Positions 17,661-26,324 of a stretch of 53,534 nt of DNA are shown here, piece after piece. The position numbers and the translations under genes are program-made. Source of the DNA: Prolixibacteraceae bacterium (GTDB lineage: Bacteria; Bacteroidota; Bacteroidia; Bacteroidales; Prolixibacteraceae); assembly GCA_019459485.1 (NCBI GenBank), contig JAIBEZ010000023.1, positions 1-53,534 of the forward strand. Reading direction: 5' to 3'. Below the pieces are notes generated by a model. The model was not told the DNA's origin, made no database searches, and saw only the letters and a program-made list of their open reading frames with translations. How positions within the stretch are numbered: position 1 is the first letter of the stretch; every line of letters begins with the position of its first letter.

Positions 17661-17799
17661 ATCCGTTGGCTAAAGCGGAACTGCCTGTCCCGATCTTATC
17701 GGGAGCAAAATCAAAATTTTCATTCCATCTAATATTTTAAATAACCATCAAACGCTCGCAATGGCGCAACCTGAAACTTTGAACTTGAAACCTGAAACT
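17661..17799. repeat. Repeat cluster upstream of the small membrane gene
   Basis: It contains a diverged GGCTAAAGC unit (17661-17680), a TCCCGAT/ATCGGGA hairpin (17688-17704) and the right copy of the CCTGAAACTTTGAACTTGAA repeat (17769-17799). The right copy reaches the stop codon of the transglutaminase gene. Confidence 0.65.
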
Positions 17800-19289
17800 C
17801 ATTTGTATTCCACTTCCATATGCCAGTTCCACTGGTTAAAATAGAGGTTTCCTCCCTCCCACTCCAGTTCGCCGCGCTGAAAATCGTACGGTTCGCTGCG
17901 CGGATATTTTTTATTTGGCGACAGTTCCCGTCCGTAATCGTCGTTCACAATCAGCCGGTACGAATCAATTCCGGAACGGTAAAAATTTCGTACTTTCTCA
18001 TCCGGACTCTCCTGCAATCCAAACGACTGATCGACCGGAACCCACCCTACTCCTTCGAAATACACTTCGCACCAGTCGTGTAAATTTACTTCGCCCGGAT
18101 GCAACATCCAACCACTTTGCCATTTTACCGGAATGCCCTGCGAGCGCGCCAAAGTCATAAACAGTAAAGTCTGCATTCCGCAATCGCCGTGACGGGTATC
18201 CATCACATAACCGGGAATATCAGGCATAATGCTGTATTCGAGCGCACTGGCCCAGCGAACCGAATCGCTGATCCAGTTGTATATTTTCTGAACTTTTTTC
18301 AGTGGATTGGTTTCGTCCGCCAAAATCTGATTGGCTAACTTCTTGATTTTTGGTGTAAAAACAATCTGAGGAGCCCGTTCACTAGTATTTTCTTTGTAAA
18401 CTGAACTTTCAGAATTGTACGATTTTATTTCATCCGGATTCAGATCAAAATACTGTGCCGATGATTCTACTTCAAATTCAATCCGAAATATGGTTGGCTG
18501 ATCTTTTTTTGCCCGTTTTTCCAGATATACCGACCTCTGAAGATATTCGTTTCCGCCAATTTTTACTTCTTCCGGATCAGAACTGATCAGTTTCAAATTC
18601 TTCTGCCGTGCATTTCCTTCCCTCGGGAACGGCATCCAGCAACGGATCATTTCCCCATCGGGAACTGCATTTATATCCACATCAATCAAATAAGTCAATT
18701 TCATTCGCACAGGCATCACTGCTTCTCCTGAAGTTTTCGTTGCTGAAATGATTTTCCGGGTATGTTCCAGCCGAAACAGATCAAGCGAATCGACCTGAAA
18801 CCCGTCAACTATCTCCTTTTGTTTTCGGGCTTCATCATCAAGCCGGAACAAATTGGCAACCGTGTTTTTGAAATAGCGTTTCTCTCCGTCAATCACGCGC
18901 ATTTCCAATTTTTGAGTGGTTTCCCATTTATTAAAAAGCGTAGAGTCCAAAACCGTAAAATATTTTGAAAGCTGATCCTTTACTTCTACTTCAGTCCTTA
19001 CAAAATCAATTCTGATACGATTGCCAATATCAACAATCGAATCGAGTTTGTACAAATTGATCTCGCCCAAAGTCCCTGCTGCCTTAATTGAATCTGCCAG
19101 CAATTCCGCCTTTTTCAGTTCGCCGGAAAATACCAGTTTTTCAATTCCTGAAAAATCGAACGGCTTTTCAGGAGGAGTTTTGCAGGCACCTAAAAGCAAT
19201 AGAAAAACACCTCCAAAAAGCAATAATCGGATCGCTTTTCGAAATTGGTATGACAAAAACTTTTTACCTAGACAGTTCTTTTCAGACAT
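17799..19289 (-). CDS. Transglutaminase-domain lipoprotein
   Basis: A 496-residue lipoprotein: basic start, hydrophobic helix 20-35, lipobox Cys36 (LLGAC). The C-terminal part is a papain-like transglutaminase domain with a complete Cys-His-Asp triad: Cys370 (RHGDCGMQT), His404 (NLHDWCEVYF) and Asp420 (WVPVDQSFG). The N-terminal 300 residues are extracytoplasmic and unassigned. In this family and setting the domain more likely acts as a peptidase or amidase on peptides than as a cross-linker. It begins 10 bases after the GH9-deacetylase stop codon, so both share a transcript from the promoter at 21.9 kb. Confidence 0.83.
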   Translation of the reverse strand: MSEKNCLGKKFLSYQFRKAIRLLLFGGVFLLLLGACKTPPEKPFDFSGIEKLVFSGELKKAELLADSIKAAGTLGEINLYKLDSIVDIGNRIRIDFVRTEVEVKDQLSKYFTVLDSTLFNKWETTQKLEMRVIDGEKRYFKNTVANLFRLDDEARKQKEIVDGFQVDSLDLFRLEHTRKIISATKTSGEAVMPVRMKLTYLIDVDINAVPDGEMIRCWMPFPREGNARQKNLKLISSDPEEVKIGGNEYLQRSVYLEKRAKKDQPTIFRIEFEVESSAQYFDLNPDEIKSYNSESSVYKENTSERAPQIVFTPKIKKLANQILADETNPLKKVQKIYNWISDSVRWASALEYSIMPDIPGYVMDTRHGDCGMQTLLFMTLARSQGIPVKWQSGWMLHPGEVNLHDWCEVYFEGVGWVPVDQSFGLQESPDEKVRNFYRSGIDSYRLIVNDDYGRELSPNKKYPRSEPYDFQRGELEWEGGNLYFNQWNWHMEVEYK

Positions 19290-19299
19290 CGTTTCTTTA

Positions 19300-21756
19300 T
19301 TAAAATCGTTCGGTTGAATATCCGTTTTTCTTCAGAAAAGAAAGTAGGTCACCCAACCGGTTATAAAACTTATCGGTACGTTCGGGAGCTGTTCCTAAAT
19401 GAATCAGCATGATGCAACCATTCAGCCCGTTCGGATCTTTCTTCTCAAAATCTTTGATGTCGTTCAGAATGGTTTCCGACGAACGGTAATTTTTCATGTC
19501 CGGCGTGGTGTAATCGGCATTCGAGCGGATTCCGGGAGTAAAGTTGATCACTTTCAATCCCAATTGCCGGCTCCAGTCAACACTTTCAGCATTGTACCAT
19601 TCGTACGGAGGCAGAAATACGGACGCTCTTTCCGGTGCAATGCCAAAATCGGCCATCTTTTCATAGTTGGCTTTCAGATCATCCGCAAATTGTTGTTGGC
19701 TAACCAATGTCGAATCGCGTTTGGTCCAATCTGCATACAACAAATGAGCATCTGAATGCGCTCCCAAATAATGCCCACTGGCTATCAAATCCTGAATAAG
19801 TGATTTATTTTCAGGATGGTTATAAAAAGTTCCGGTAAAGAAAAACGAAGCTTTTGCCTTGTTCCTTTTCAGCGTTTGAGCAATCACTTTTCCACCTTCG
19901 GCATATTCGTGGGCCGAAAAAATCAGGTAAACTTTTTTATCTTCGGGATTCATTCTGACGACTGCGCCCTGATTATCAGGAACAACCTGTTTATCAGCTT
20001 CTGCTTCGAGCGACGACAATAAATAACTCAAACTGGCAGTGCCGTCCATCGTTGGTTCATTGGTTGAATAGTCGCCCATGTCGTCGTGATAAACAGCCTT
20101 CCCATTCTGAAATGCGGCATATTCATCCGCTTCGTGCAGGGCAATCCCGATTAAACCGTTATAAATGTGCGAATAAACCGGACCATCGACCAGTCCGCCA
20201 GTGGTGGTTTCCTTCAGGATGTAGGTGAGCGACGAATGCGGAATGGCAGGATAATCGCCGCCAGCCGGAAGTCCGCAAATCATCGAAGTTCCCCACGGAT
20301 TGCAGCCCAAAAGCCAGTCGGTTAGCGCCGCTTCCATCTCTTCGTAACTGTTGTCTCCGGTTATTTTGCGGTACAATTTTGCTTGTGTTGCGGCGGCAAC
20401 TACCAGATTATTAGAGCACCAGATAAACGGAACGCCAATCAGGAAAGGATCATTTCCTGCATATTTCTTCAATTGGTCGAGCCCTTGTTTCATCAATCCG
20501 GCAAACTGTTTGGCGATTGCAGGATCGCCCGATTGAGCCAGCAGCGCATGTCCCAGATTCACAAACGGGTAAAACTGATAATGGCGACCACGGTTAAGTT
20601 CCATCCAGGGAGTTACAGGTTCCAGTTCGCCCCAATATTTGGCTTCTTTCTGAAATTCAGTCTGTTTATTCAGGGGAATTAGCGTAGCAGCCGCCAGTTC
20701 CATATCGTCAACATAGTTATCTTCTTCGTAAAAATAGGGAGAAACCACGCAGGCTGTCTGGAAATTTCCCAAATCTGATTTCGCGAAATCCCATGCTTCG
20801 CGCGACTTTTCGAGCATTTGACCGGCAAACTTCGGATCAACATTTTTAAACACGGAGGCGCCCAACGCGAAGGAGGAGGAGAATTTGGCGGCAGTTGAAG
20901 AAACACCTGTCGAGCGGTTCTTGTACTTGCCCAAACCCTGCGACTTTCCGGTCACAAAATAAACCGGGCGAAACAGCGGCCCCAATCCGTAACTTACAGT
21001 ATCCTTGTTTGGCAGGCGAAATCCGCGGTGGTCGCGGTCGTCGGCTATCTGGTTGTACATTTCATTCTCTGCAGGATTCATTTTCATCAGCCATTCCAGT
21101 CCCCAGCGGGCTTCATCGAGAATATCGGGAATCCCATTACTTCCGGGCTTTCCGTTGGCCTGAAATTGGTCGCCAAAAGCGGTTGGATTCTGCTGATAAG
21201 CAAACAACAACTGGTAAGTTGCATTCGCCGAAGTGGTGGTATATTGCAGATAATCAGAAGCATCGTGCCAGCCACCGGTCACATCAATCTGTTCTCCTGT
21301 GCGGGTCGGATGATCGACAATTATTCCATCGTGGAGGTGACAGGAATCGTTCAGGTACGGATTGAAACCGCAACGCTGCTGGCGCATGTAATTCAGGATA
21401 AAATCGGCTGTACCTTTATATACATCAGCATCAATCCGAAAAGAAGGTGAAACTGCATTTCCGGCTTTCAGATAATAACCGCCCGACCTGCTAAAGTCGC
21501 TAAAATTCAGGCGGAATGATGTTTTTTGTCCCCACATCGCTGCATCGGCGGCTTCCGATTTTCCTTCAAAAACCATTTTTCCTGAAAGTGTTTCAATCAA
21601 CTGAAAGCTTAAGGCTTCGTCGTTCTGATCAGAAATAAAAACTGCAACCTTTACTGAATTTGGCAAATAGCCGAGTTGATTGATCCGGATAACTCCAGAA
21701 GCTGAAATCCCCAAAGAAATCAGACAAATCATACCAATCAGGAAAAGTGTTCTCAT
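19300..21756 (-). CDS. GH9 glycosidase fused to a polysaccharide deacetylase-like domain
   Basis: An 818-residue exported protein (signal peptide 1 to about 20). Residues 22-108 form the Ig-like N-terminal domain of GH9 enzymes (INQLGYLPNS). Residues about 112-585 are the GH9 catalytic domain with Asp165/Asp168 in GGWHDASDY and the acid Glu567 in DYSTNEPTMDG. Residues about 605-818 are a NodB/CE4-like domain: SFFFTGTFYNHPE, GAHSDAH (His667, His671), FLPPYEWYN and IMLIHLGT. The usual TFDDG metal motif is replaced by FSAHEY. It likely trims beta-linked glucan or amino-sugar chains; a glucosaminidase-like role is inferred from the neighbours. It heads an operon with the transglutaminase gene. 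Confidence 0.86.
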   Translation of the reverse strand: MRTLFLIGMICLISLGISASGVIRINQLGYLPNSVKVAVFISDQNDEALSFQLIETLSGKMVFEGKSEAADAAMWGQKTSFRLNFSDFSRSGGYYLKAGNAVSPSFRIDADVYKGTADFILNYMRQQRCGFNPYLNDSCHLHDGIIVDHPTRTGEQIDVTGGWHDASDYLQYTTTSANATYQLLFAYQQNPTAFGDQFQANGKPGSNGIPDILDEARWGLEWLMKMNPAENEMYNQIADDRDHRGFRLPNKDTVSYGLGPLFRPVYFVTGKSQGLGKYKNRSTGVSSTAAKFSSSFALGASVFKNVDPKFAGQMLEKSREAWDFAKSDLGNFQTACVVSPYFYEEDNYVDDMELAAATLIPLNKQTEFQKEAKYWGELEPVTPWMELNRGRHYQFYPFVNLGHALLAQSGDPAIAKQFAGLMKQGLDQLKKYAGNDPFLIGVPFIWCSNNLVVAAATQAKLYRKITGDNSYEEMEAALTDWLLGCNPWGTSMICGLPAGGDYPAIPHSSLTYILKETTTGGLVDGPVYSHIYNGLIGIALHEADEYAAFQNGKAVYHDDMGDYSTNEPTMDGTASLSYLLSSLEAEADKQVVPDNQGAVVRMNPEDKKVYLIFSAHEYAEGGKVIAQTLKRNKAKASFFFTGTFYNHPENKSLIQDLIASGHYLGAHSDAHLLYADWTKRDSTLVSQQQFADDLKANYEKMADFGIAPERASVFLPPYEWYNAESVDWSRQLGLKVINFTPGIRSNADYTTPDMKNYRSSETILNDIKDFEKKDPNGLNGCIMLIHLGTAPERTDKFYNRLGDLLSFLKKNGYSTERF

Positions 21757-21888
21757 TGTATAGGTTTTTCAGGTTTGGATTCAGAAAATCAGAGAATAAA
21801 GTTAAGCACGATAAAGTTATAAATCAATTGATCAGAGTCACTTCCGAAACGGAATTATTTACCTTCGACCTTCATTCTAAACACGAAC

Positions 21889-21918
21889 CAAAAATAGTGT
21901 ATTTAATGAATTTTACAA
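21889..21918 (-). promoter_or_regulatory. Promoter of the GH9-transglutaminase operon
   Basis: On the minus strand TTG (21918-21916, within TTTG) is followed by exactly 19 bases and then TATTTTTG (21896-21889), a full match to the Bacteroidota TTG-N19-TAnnTTTG promoter. The predicted start near 21882 gives a leader of about 125 bases before the ATG at 21756. Confidence 0.8.
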
Positions 21919-21968
21919 ATATTGGTAATACATGTTATATGATACATTTATTTTAAAATCTAATTCCT

Positions 21969-21976
21969 TATATTTA
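21969..21976 (+). promoter_or_regulatory. Putative -7 element of the kinase-murQ operon
   Basis: TATATTTA (one base off TAnnTTTG) lies 28 bases before the ATG at 22005. A convincing -33 box is not seen, so an activator may be needed. It is divergent from the GH9 promoter, with about 50 bases between their -33/-7 regions that could hold a shared regulator site. Confidence 0.4.
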
Positions 21977-22004
21977 CACCGTTAAATTAGAAATCAGCCC
22001 CCCA

Positions 22005-22841
22005 ATGAAATTAATTGCTGACAGCGGATCGACCAAAACAGCCTGGAAACTGATTGAAGCTCCGGGAAAGACAAAAGTCATCAAAACTCACGGATTAAAC
22101 CCGTTTTTTCGCACCGAAGAAGAAATATTTCAGGAACTGACAAGCTCGCTTTTACCTGAAACCGGCACAAACATTCAGGAAATTTATTTTTATGGAGCAG
22201 GTGTTGTAAATCAGGAAAAAGGAAATATTGTTAGAAATGCCCTGGCACGGATTTACACAAACGCTTCCATCGAAACGCACAGCGATGTTTTGGGTGCAGC
22301 CCGTGCATTGTTCGGCAATCAATCAGGAATTGCATGTATTCTGGGAACAGGATCGAATGTTTGCCTGTACGACGGAAAAGAGATCATCGGCGGAGTTTCT
22401 CCACTTGGATTCATTTTGGGCGACGAAGGCAGTGGCGCTGTGATGGGGCGAAAATTACTGGGCGATTATTTCAAAGAAGTGATGCCGCCGAATTTGCGTG
22501 ATGAATTTGCAAAACAATACAATCTGACATGGGAAGAGGCATTAAACCGTGTTTATCGCAGCGAAAAACCCAATCAGTTTCTGGCGCAGTTTACTCCATT
22601 TTTATCGAAGCACGAAAATACGGCTTACTGCCAGAAGTTTGTGCAGCGTAATTTCATGGAATTTTTTGAGCGGAACGTCAGCCATATTCCGAATTACACC
22701 AACTACCCGATTGGGTTTATTGGTTCTGTGGCCTTTTATTTCAGTAATATTCTGAACAATATGGCCAGCGATTTTGGGTTCAGGGAAACAACTATCATTA
22801 AAGATCCGATTGACGGACTGGAAAAATATTATAACAACTAA
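22005..22841 (+). CDS. murK: BadF/BadG-type amino-sugar kinase (MurK-like)
   Basis: A 278-residue cytoplasmic ASKHA-fold kinase. Motifs in order: DSGSTKT (phosphate 1, residues 6-12), YGAGVVN, the second phosphate loop LGTGSNVCL (near 115), and GDEGSGAVMGRKLLG (near 140) with the acidic residue typical of GlcNAc kinases. It is 4 bases upstream of murQ on the same strand. In Bacteroidota the same pair has been described as MurK-MurQ, where MurK phosphorylates MurNAc and GlcNAc to the 6-phosphates. Family is secure; preference for MurNAc over GlcNAc rests on the murQ neighbour. Confidence 0.85.
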   Translation: MKLIADSGSTKTAWKLIEAPGKTKVIKTHGLNPFFRTEEEIFQELTSSLLPETGTNIQEIYFYGAGVVNQEKGNIVRNALARIYTNASIETHSDVLGAARALFGNQSGIACILGTGSNVCLYDGKEIIGGVSPLGFILGDEGSGAVMGRKLLGDYFKEVMPPNLRDEFAKQYNLTWEEALNRVYRSEKPNQFLAQFTPFLSKHENTAYCQKFVQRNFMEFFERNVSHIPNYTNYPIGFIGSVAFYFSNILNNMASDFGFRETTIIKDPIDGLEKYYNN

Positions 22842-22845
22842 CAGA

Positions 22846-23664
22846 ATGACAACAGAAAGTACCACCGAAGCCGATTCATTGTACAATGATCTGGAAAAAA
22901 AATCGGTAAAAGAGCTTTTATTAAGCATTCACGAAGAAGATAAAAAAGTACTTCCGGCAGTACACGAAGCAATCCCCCAGATTGAAAAGCTGGTTGAGCA
23001 AATCTACCAGCGCATGAAAAAAGGCGGACGACTGTTTTATATGGGCGCAGGAACCAGCGGACGACTGGGCATATTGGACGCTTCGGAAATTCCGCCAACC
23101 TTTGGCGTTGGCCACGATTTGGTGATCGGCCTTATTGCCGGTGGCGACCGTGCTATCCGCAAAGCTGTTGAAATGGCCGAAGACGACGAAGAACAGGGCT
23201 GGAAAGATCTCGAAAAATTTCAGGTAAATAAATTGGACACCATTGTTGGAATTGCCGCATCGGGAAGAACGCCTTATGTGATTGGCGCCGTAAAAAAGGC
23301 CCGTACCGAAGGCTTGCTGACAGGCTGCATCGTGAACAATCACGGCAGTGTTTTGGCTCAAAGTGTTGACATTGCCATTGAAGCCATCGTTGGTCCTGAA
23401 TTTCTGACCGGAAGTACGCGCATGAAATCGGGCACGTCGCAAAAGCTGATCCTGAACATGGTTACCACCTCGCTGATGATTAAACTGGGGCGTGTAAAAG
23501 GCAACAAGATGGTGAACATGCAGCTGACCAACCAAAAGCTGATTAACCGCGGAACCCGCATGATTATGGCCGAACTGGGCTACGATGAGGTAAAAGCCAA
23601 ACGTTTGCTGTTGCTTCATGGTTCGGTAAACAATGTTTTGCTGGCCGAAAAAGAAGAAAAATAG
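22846..23664 (+). CDS. murQ: N-acetylmuramic acid 6-phosphate etherase
   Basis: A 272-residue cytoplasmic SIS-domain enzyme that removes D-lactate from MurNAc-6P, giving GlcNAc-6P. The sugar-phosphate loop GAGTSGRLGILDASE (about 67-81), PPTFG, IAGGDRAIRKAVE and the C-terminal GPEFLTGSTRMKSGTSQKLILN signature are all present. Glu81 and Glu112 match the two acid/base glutamates proposed for E. coli MurQ. The ATG at 22846 (MTTESTTEAD) is chosen because it directly follows the kinase stop; an in-frame ATG inside the kinase gene is rejected. This is the cytoplasmic end point of the wall-recovery pathway here. Confidence 0.93.
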   Translation: MTTESTTEADSLYNDLEKKSVKELLLSIHEEDKKVLPAVHEAIPQIEKLVEQIYQRMKKGGRLFYMGAGTSGRLGILDASEIPPTFGVGHDLVIGLIAGGDRAIRKAVEMAEDDEEQGWKDLEKFQVNKLDTIVGIAASGRTPYVIGAVKKARTEGLLTGCIVNNHGSVLAQSVDIAIEAIVGPEFLTGSTRMKSGTSQKLILNMVTTSLMIKLGRVKGNKMVNMQLTNQKLINRGTRMIMAELGYDEVKAKRLLLLHGSVNNVLLAEKEEK

Positions 23665-23849
23665 CAATCAATCAGTTCATTAAATAAGACAACAAAAGCC
23701 GGAAGCAATATTTGCAACCTGCTTTTTAAATAGTATAAGATCCATTATTAAAATAAAAAATCCTTCAGAAAAATTTATTTGTTCTATTTATTTGCTGAAA
23801 ATTTAAACAAAATATTCCCGGTTAATGTTTCCATACCAAAATAATATCT

Positions 23850-24764
23850 ATGGATACACCAATTCTATTTTGGATACTTTTCAATGCCTTTGTTCTGCTT
23901 ATGTTAGCACTCGATTTGGGTGTTTTTCACCGGAAAATTCATGAGATTACCGTAAAAGAGGCATTAACCTGGACTTTTGTCTGGATAGCACTTGCCATGG
24001 TTTTTAATGTAATAATCTATTACTGGAGAGGCCAGCAACAGGCGCTTGAATTTTTTACCGGATATTTGGTCGAGAAAGCCCTCAGCATCGACAATATCTT
24101 TGTATTTATAATGATCTTCAGCTATTTCCAGGTACCGTCAAAATACCAGCACAAAGTTCTTTTCTGGGGAATTATAGGTGCGCTGATTATGCGCGTAATA
24201 TTCATTTTCGCAGGAGTGGCGCTCATTCAGAAATTTCATATTACCATATACTTTTTTGGTGCGTTGCTGATTTATACGGGTTATAAAATGTTTAACCACA
24301 ACAATGCAAAGATTGAACCCGATAAAAATCCTGTTATCAGGTTTTTCAAAAGGTTTATTCCGGTTTCTTCTGAAATGCACGAAGATAAGTTTTTCGTAAG
24401 AATTGAAGGAAAACGTTTTGCAACGCCACTTTTTCTGGTTTTAATACTGATTGAAACAACCGACCTTATTTTTGCAGTTGACAGTATTCCTGCAATTCTG
24501 GCCATTACACAAGACCAGTTTATTGTTTACACTTCGAATGTATTTGCCATACTGGGTTTGCGTTCACTCTATTTTGCACTGGCGGGAATTGTGCATCGTT
24601 TTTGGTTATTAAGTTACGGATTGGCCGTTGTTTTAATATTTGTAGGATTAAAAATGCTGCTGATCGACATCTATAAAATCCCGATTGAATGGTCGCTTTT
24701 GTTTATAGCAACAACAATTACAGCCAGTATTCTGCTTTCTTTTAAAATCCCCAAAACAAAATAA
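23850..24764 (+). CDS. TerC family membrane protein
   Basis: A 304-residue inner-membrane protein with about nine helices. The TerC/Alx signature acidic residues within membrane segments are visible: LALDLGVFHRK in helix 1, VEKALSIDNIFVF (near 75), and ETTDLIFAVDSIPAILAIT (near 200). TerC/Alx proteins are linked to manganese export and metal supply to secreted enzymes. It is the first gene of a tight operon: DedA begins 10 bases after its stop and the ion channel overlaps DedA. Metal specificity is inferred from the family. Confidence 0.9.
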   Translation: MDTPILFWILFNAFVLLMLALDLGVFHRKIHEITVKEALTWTFVWIALAMVFNVIIYYWRGQQQALEFFTGYLVEKALSIDNIFVFIMIFSYFQVPSKYQHKVLFWGIIGALIMRVIFIFAGVALIQKFHITIYFFGALLIYTGYKMFNHNNAKIEPDKNPVIRFFKRFIPVSSEMHEDKFFVRIEGKRFATPLFLVLILIETTDLIFAVDSIPAILAITQDQFIVYTSNVFAILGLRSLYFALAGIVHRFWLLSYGLAVVLIFVGLKMLLIDIYKIPIEWSLLFIATTITASILLSFKIPKTK

Positions 24765-24774
24765 CCGAAAGCAC

Positions 24775-25407
24775 ATGATTCTTCTGGAAAATCAATTTTT
24801 GACATCACTTTTTGATGTTCATCATCTTATCGAGTATGGCGGACTGTTTCTCATTCTGGCCATTATTTACGTTGAAACTGGATTTTTCCTTGGATTTGTT
24901 ATCCCGGGTGGCGATTATCTGCTATTTGCCGCCGGTATATTTTGCGGTACACATTTTCTGGATATCCCGATTTACTGGTTGGTTCCCCTCATTATTATTG
25001 CAGCTTTCTTAGGCGATTTAACCGGATACTTCAAGGGGAAATGGTTGGGCGAAAAACTTTTTACCGACAATAAATCGAGGTTTTTCAAGAAGGAGTATCT
25101 TGAACGGGGAAGCAACTTTTACCACCACTACGGTGTCCGGGCGTTCATTATGGGGCGGTTCATGCCGGTTATACGAACATTGGTTCCCATGATTGCCGGC
25201 GCATCTGCGTTTTCATTCAAACGATTTTTGCTTTTTAATGCCCTGGGTGCAATTGTTTGGGTTGGAACACTGGTTCCGCTGGGCTATTTTATTGGTAAAG
25301 CATACCCCGGTGTGATTAACTATTCAATCTACATTTTGCTTCTTTTTGTAGCCATTGCCTCTTTCCCAATGCTGAAGATTATGCTTTCAAAAAAACACAA
25401 ATCATGA
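24775..25407 (+). CDS. DedA family membrane protein
   Basis: A 210-residue polytopic protein of the DedA/VTT family. Hallmarks are the re-entrant hairpin ETGFFLGFVIPGGDYLLFAAG, GDLTGYFKGKWLGEK, and FMGRFMPVIRTLVPMIAGAS with the conserved R-x3-R region. Relatives act in undecaprenyl-phosphate or phospholipid flipping and in proton-motive-force homeostasis. Its stop codon overlaps the start of the ion channel gene (ATGA), implying coupled translation. Together with TerC it suggests an envelope ion and lipid homeostasis unit. Confidence 0.9.
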   Translation: MILLENQFLTSLFDVHHLIEYGGLFLILAIIYVETGFFLGFVIPGGDYLLFAAGIFCGTHFLDIPIYWLVPLIIIAAFLGDLTGYFKGKWLGEKLFTDNKSRFFKKEYLERGSNFYHHYGVRAFIMGRFMPVIRTLVPMIAGASAFSFKRFLLFNALGAIVWVGTLVPLGYFIGKAYPGVINYSIYILLLFVAIASFPMLKIMLSKKHKS

Positions 25408-26270
25408 ACCCCATTTTCAAAATAGCACAGACAATAACGAATAGCGGAACATTCAAAGTTTTTATATTTTCGCTTATTGCGTTTTCTGCGATACTTACCG
25501 GATTGGAGACCTATCCTGCTATTGCCCTGAAGTATCGTGATCTGATTCTACTTCTCGACAGGTTTATCATCGCCTGCTTTGTAATTGAAATTGGCCTGAA
25601 AATAATTTCACTGGAGAAGAAGCCATGGCTTTTTTTCATCGATCCCTGGAATGTGTTTGATTTTATAATTGTGGCAGTTTGCCTTATCCCTTCCGTTGAT
25701 ACCCATTTTTATGCCGTTTTCCGTATTCTTCGGGTTTTAAGGATATTACGAATGATTACATTTTTACCAAAACTCCGGCTTCTGATAGGAGCTTTGTTGA
25801 AAAGCATTCCATCAATGGGATACGTTGTTCTGCTAATTGCAATTTTGTTTTACGTATATGCAATTGTCGGCGTTTTTGTTTTTGGGGCCTCCGATCCTTT
25901 ACATTTTGGCGATTTACACCATACAATGGTCACCCTTTTTAAAGTATTAACGCTTGAAGGCTGGACTGATATTATGAATACCCATATCTACGGTCCCGCT
26001 TCTGAAGGTCATCTTCAAATTATTTCATTCTGGCCTTTCCTTTATTTTGCCAGTTTTATCCTGATTGGCGCCATGATAATTATGAATCTGTTCATTGGTG
26101 TAATCATGAATAGCATGGAAGAAAGCCAGCAGGAGCTTTCACAGGAGCTTCGGAAGATCAATTATAAAGATGAAAACAATGAAGAGCTCTATAAACATTT
26201 AATATCAAAGATAGATGAGTTGCGCGTTGAAATTCAAAGTCTGAAAGAAACCACCGGTAAAAATTACTAA
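25404..26270 (+). CDS. Voltage-gated cation channel, NaChBac-like, TLEGW filter
   Basis: A 288-residue one-repeat, six-helix channel. S1 to S3 span about residues 15-100; S4 carries four arginines at every third position (Arg107, 110, 113, 116 in RILRVLRILRM). S5, a pore loop and S6 follow, with the selectivity filter TLEGW at 183-187 (FKVLTLEGWTDIM) and a gating-type S6 (IIMNLFIGVIMNSMEES). A C-terminal coiled coil (about 225-285) fits tetramer assembly. Most bacterial sodium channels have TLESW; the glycine variant was reported in a calcium-selective prokaryotic channel (CavMr). Ca2+ selectivity is therefore a reasonable inference, not shown. Last gene of the TerC-DedA operon. Confidence 0.9.
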   Translation: MNPIFKIAQTITNSGTFKVFIFSLIAFSAILTGLETYPAIALKYRDLILLLDRFIIACFVIEIGLKIISLEKKPWLFFIDPWNVFDFIIVAVCLIPSVDTHFYAVFRILRVLRILRMITFLPKLRLLIGALLKSIPSMGYVVLLIAILFYVYAIVGVFVFGASDPLHFGDLHHTMVTLFKVLTLEGWTDIMNTHIYGPASEGHLQIISFWPFLYFASFILIGAMIIMNLFIGVIMNSMEESQQELSQELRKINYKDENNEELYKHLISKIDELRVEIQSLKETTGKNY

Positions 26271-26324
26271 TCACAACAAATTCGCCCAATTCAACGAAAG
26301 GGAAATGGGTTGGTATTTTTCAGA

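Noticed and set aside
22921-23667. Open frame of 248 codons on the minus strand
   Set aside because: Antisense to murQ, which has all signature motifs; the translated product is His/Phe-rich as expected from an antisense frame.
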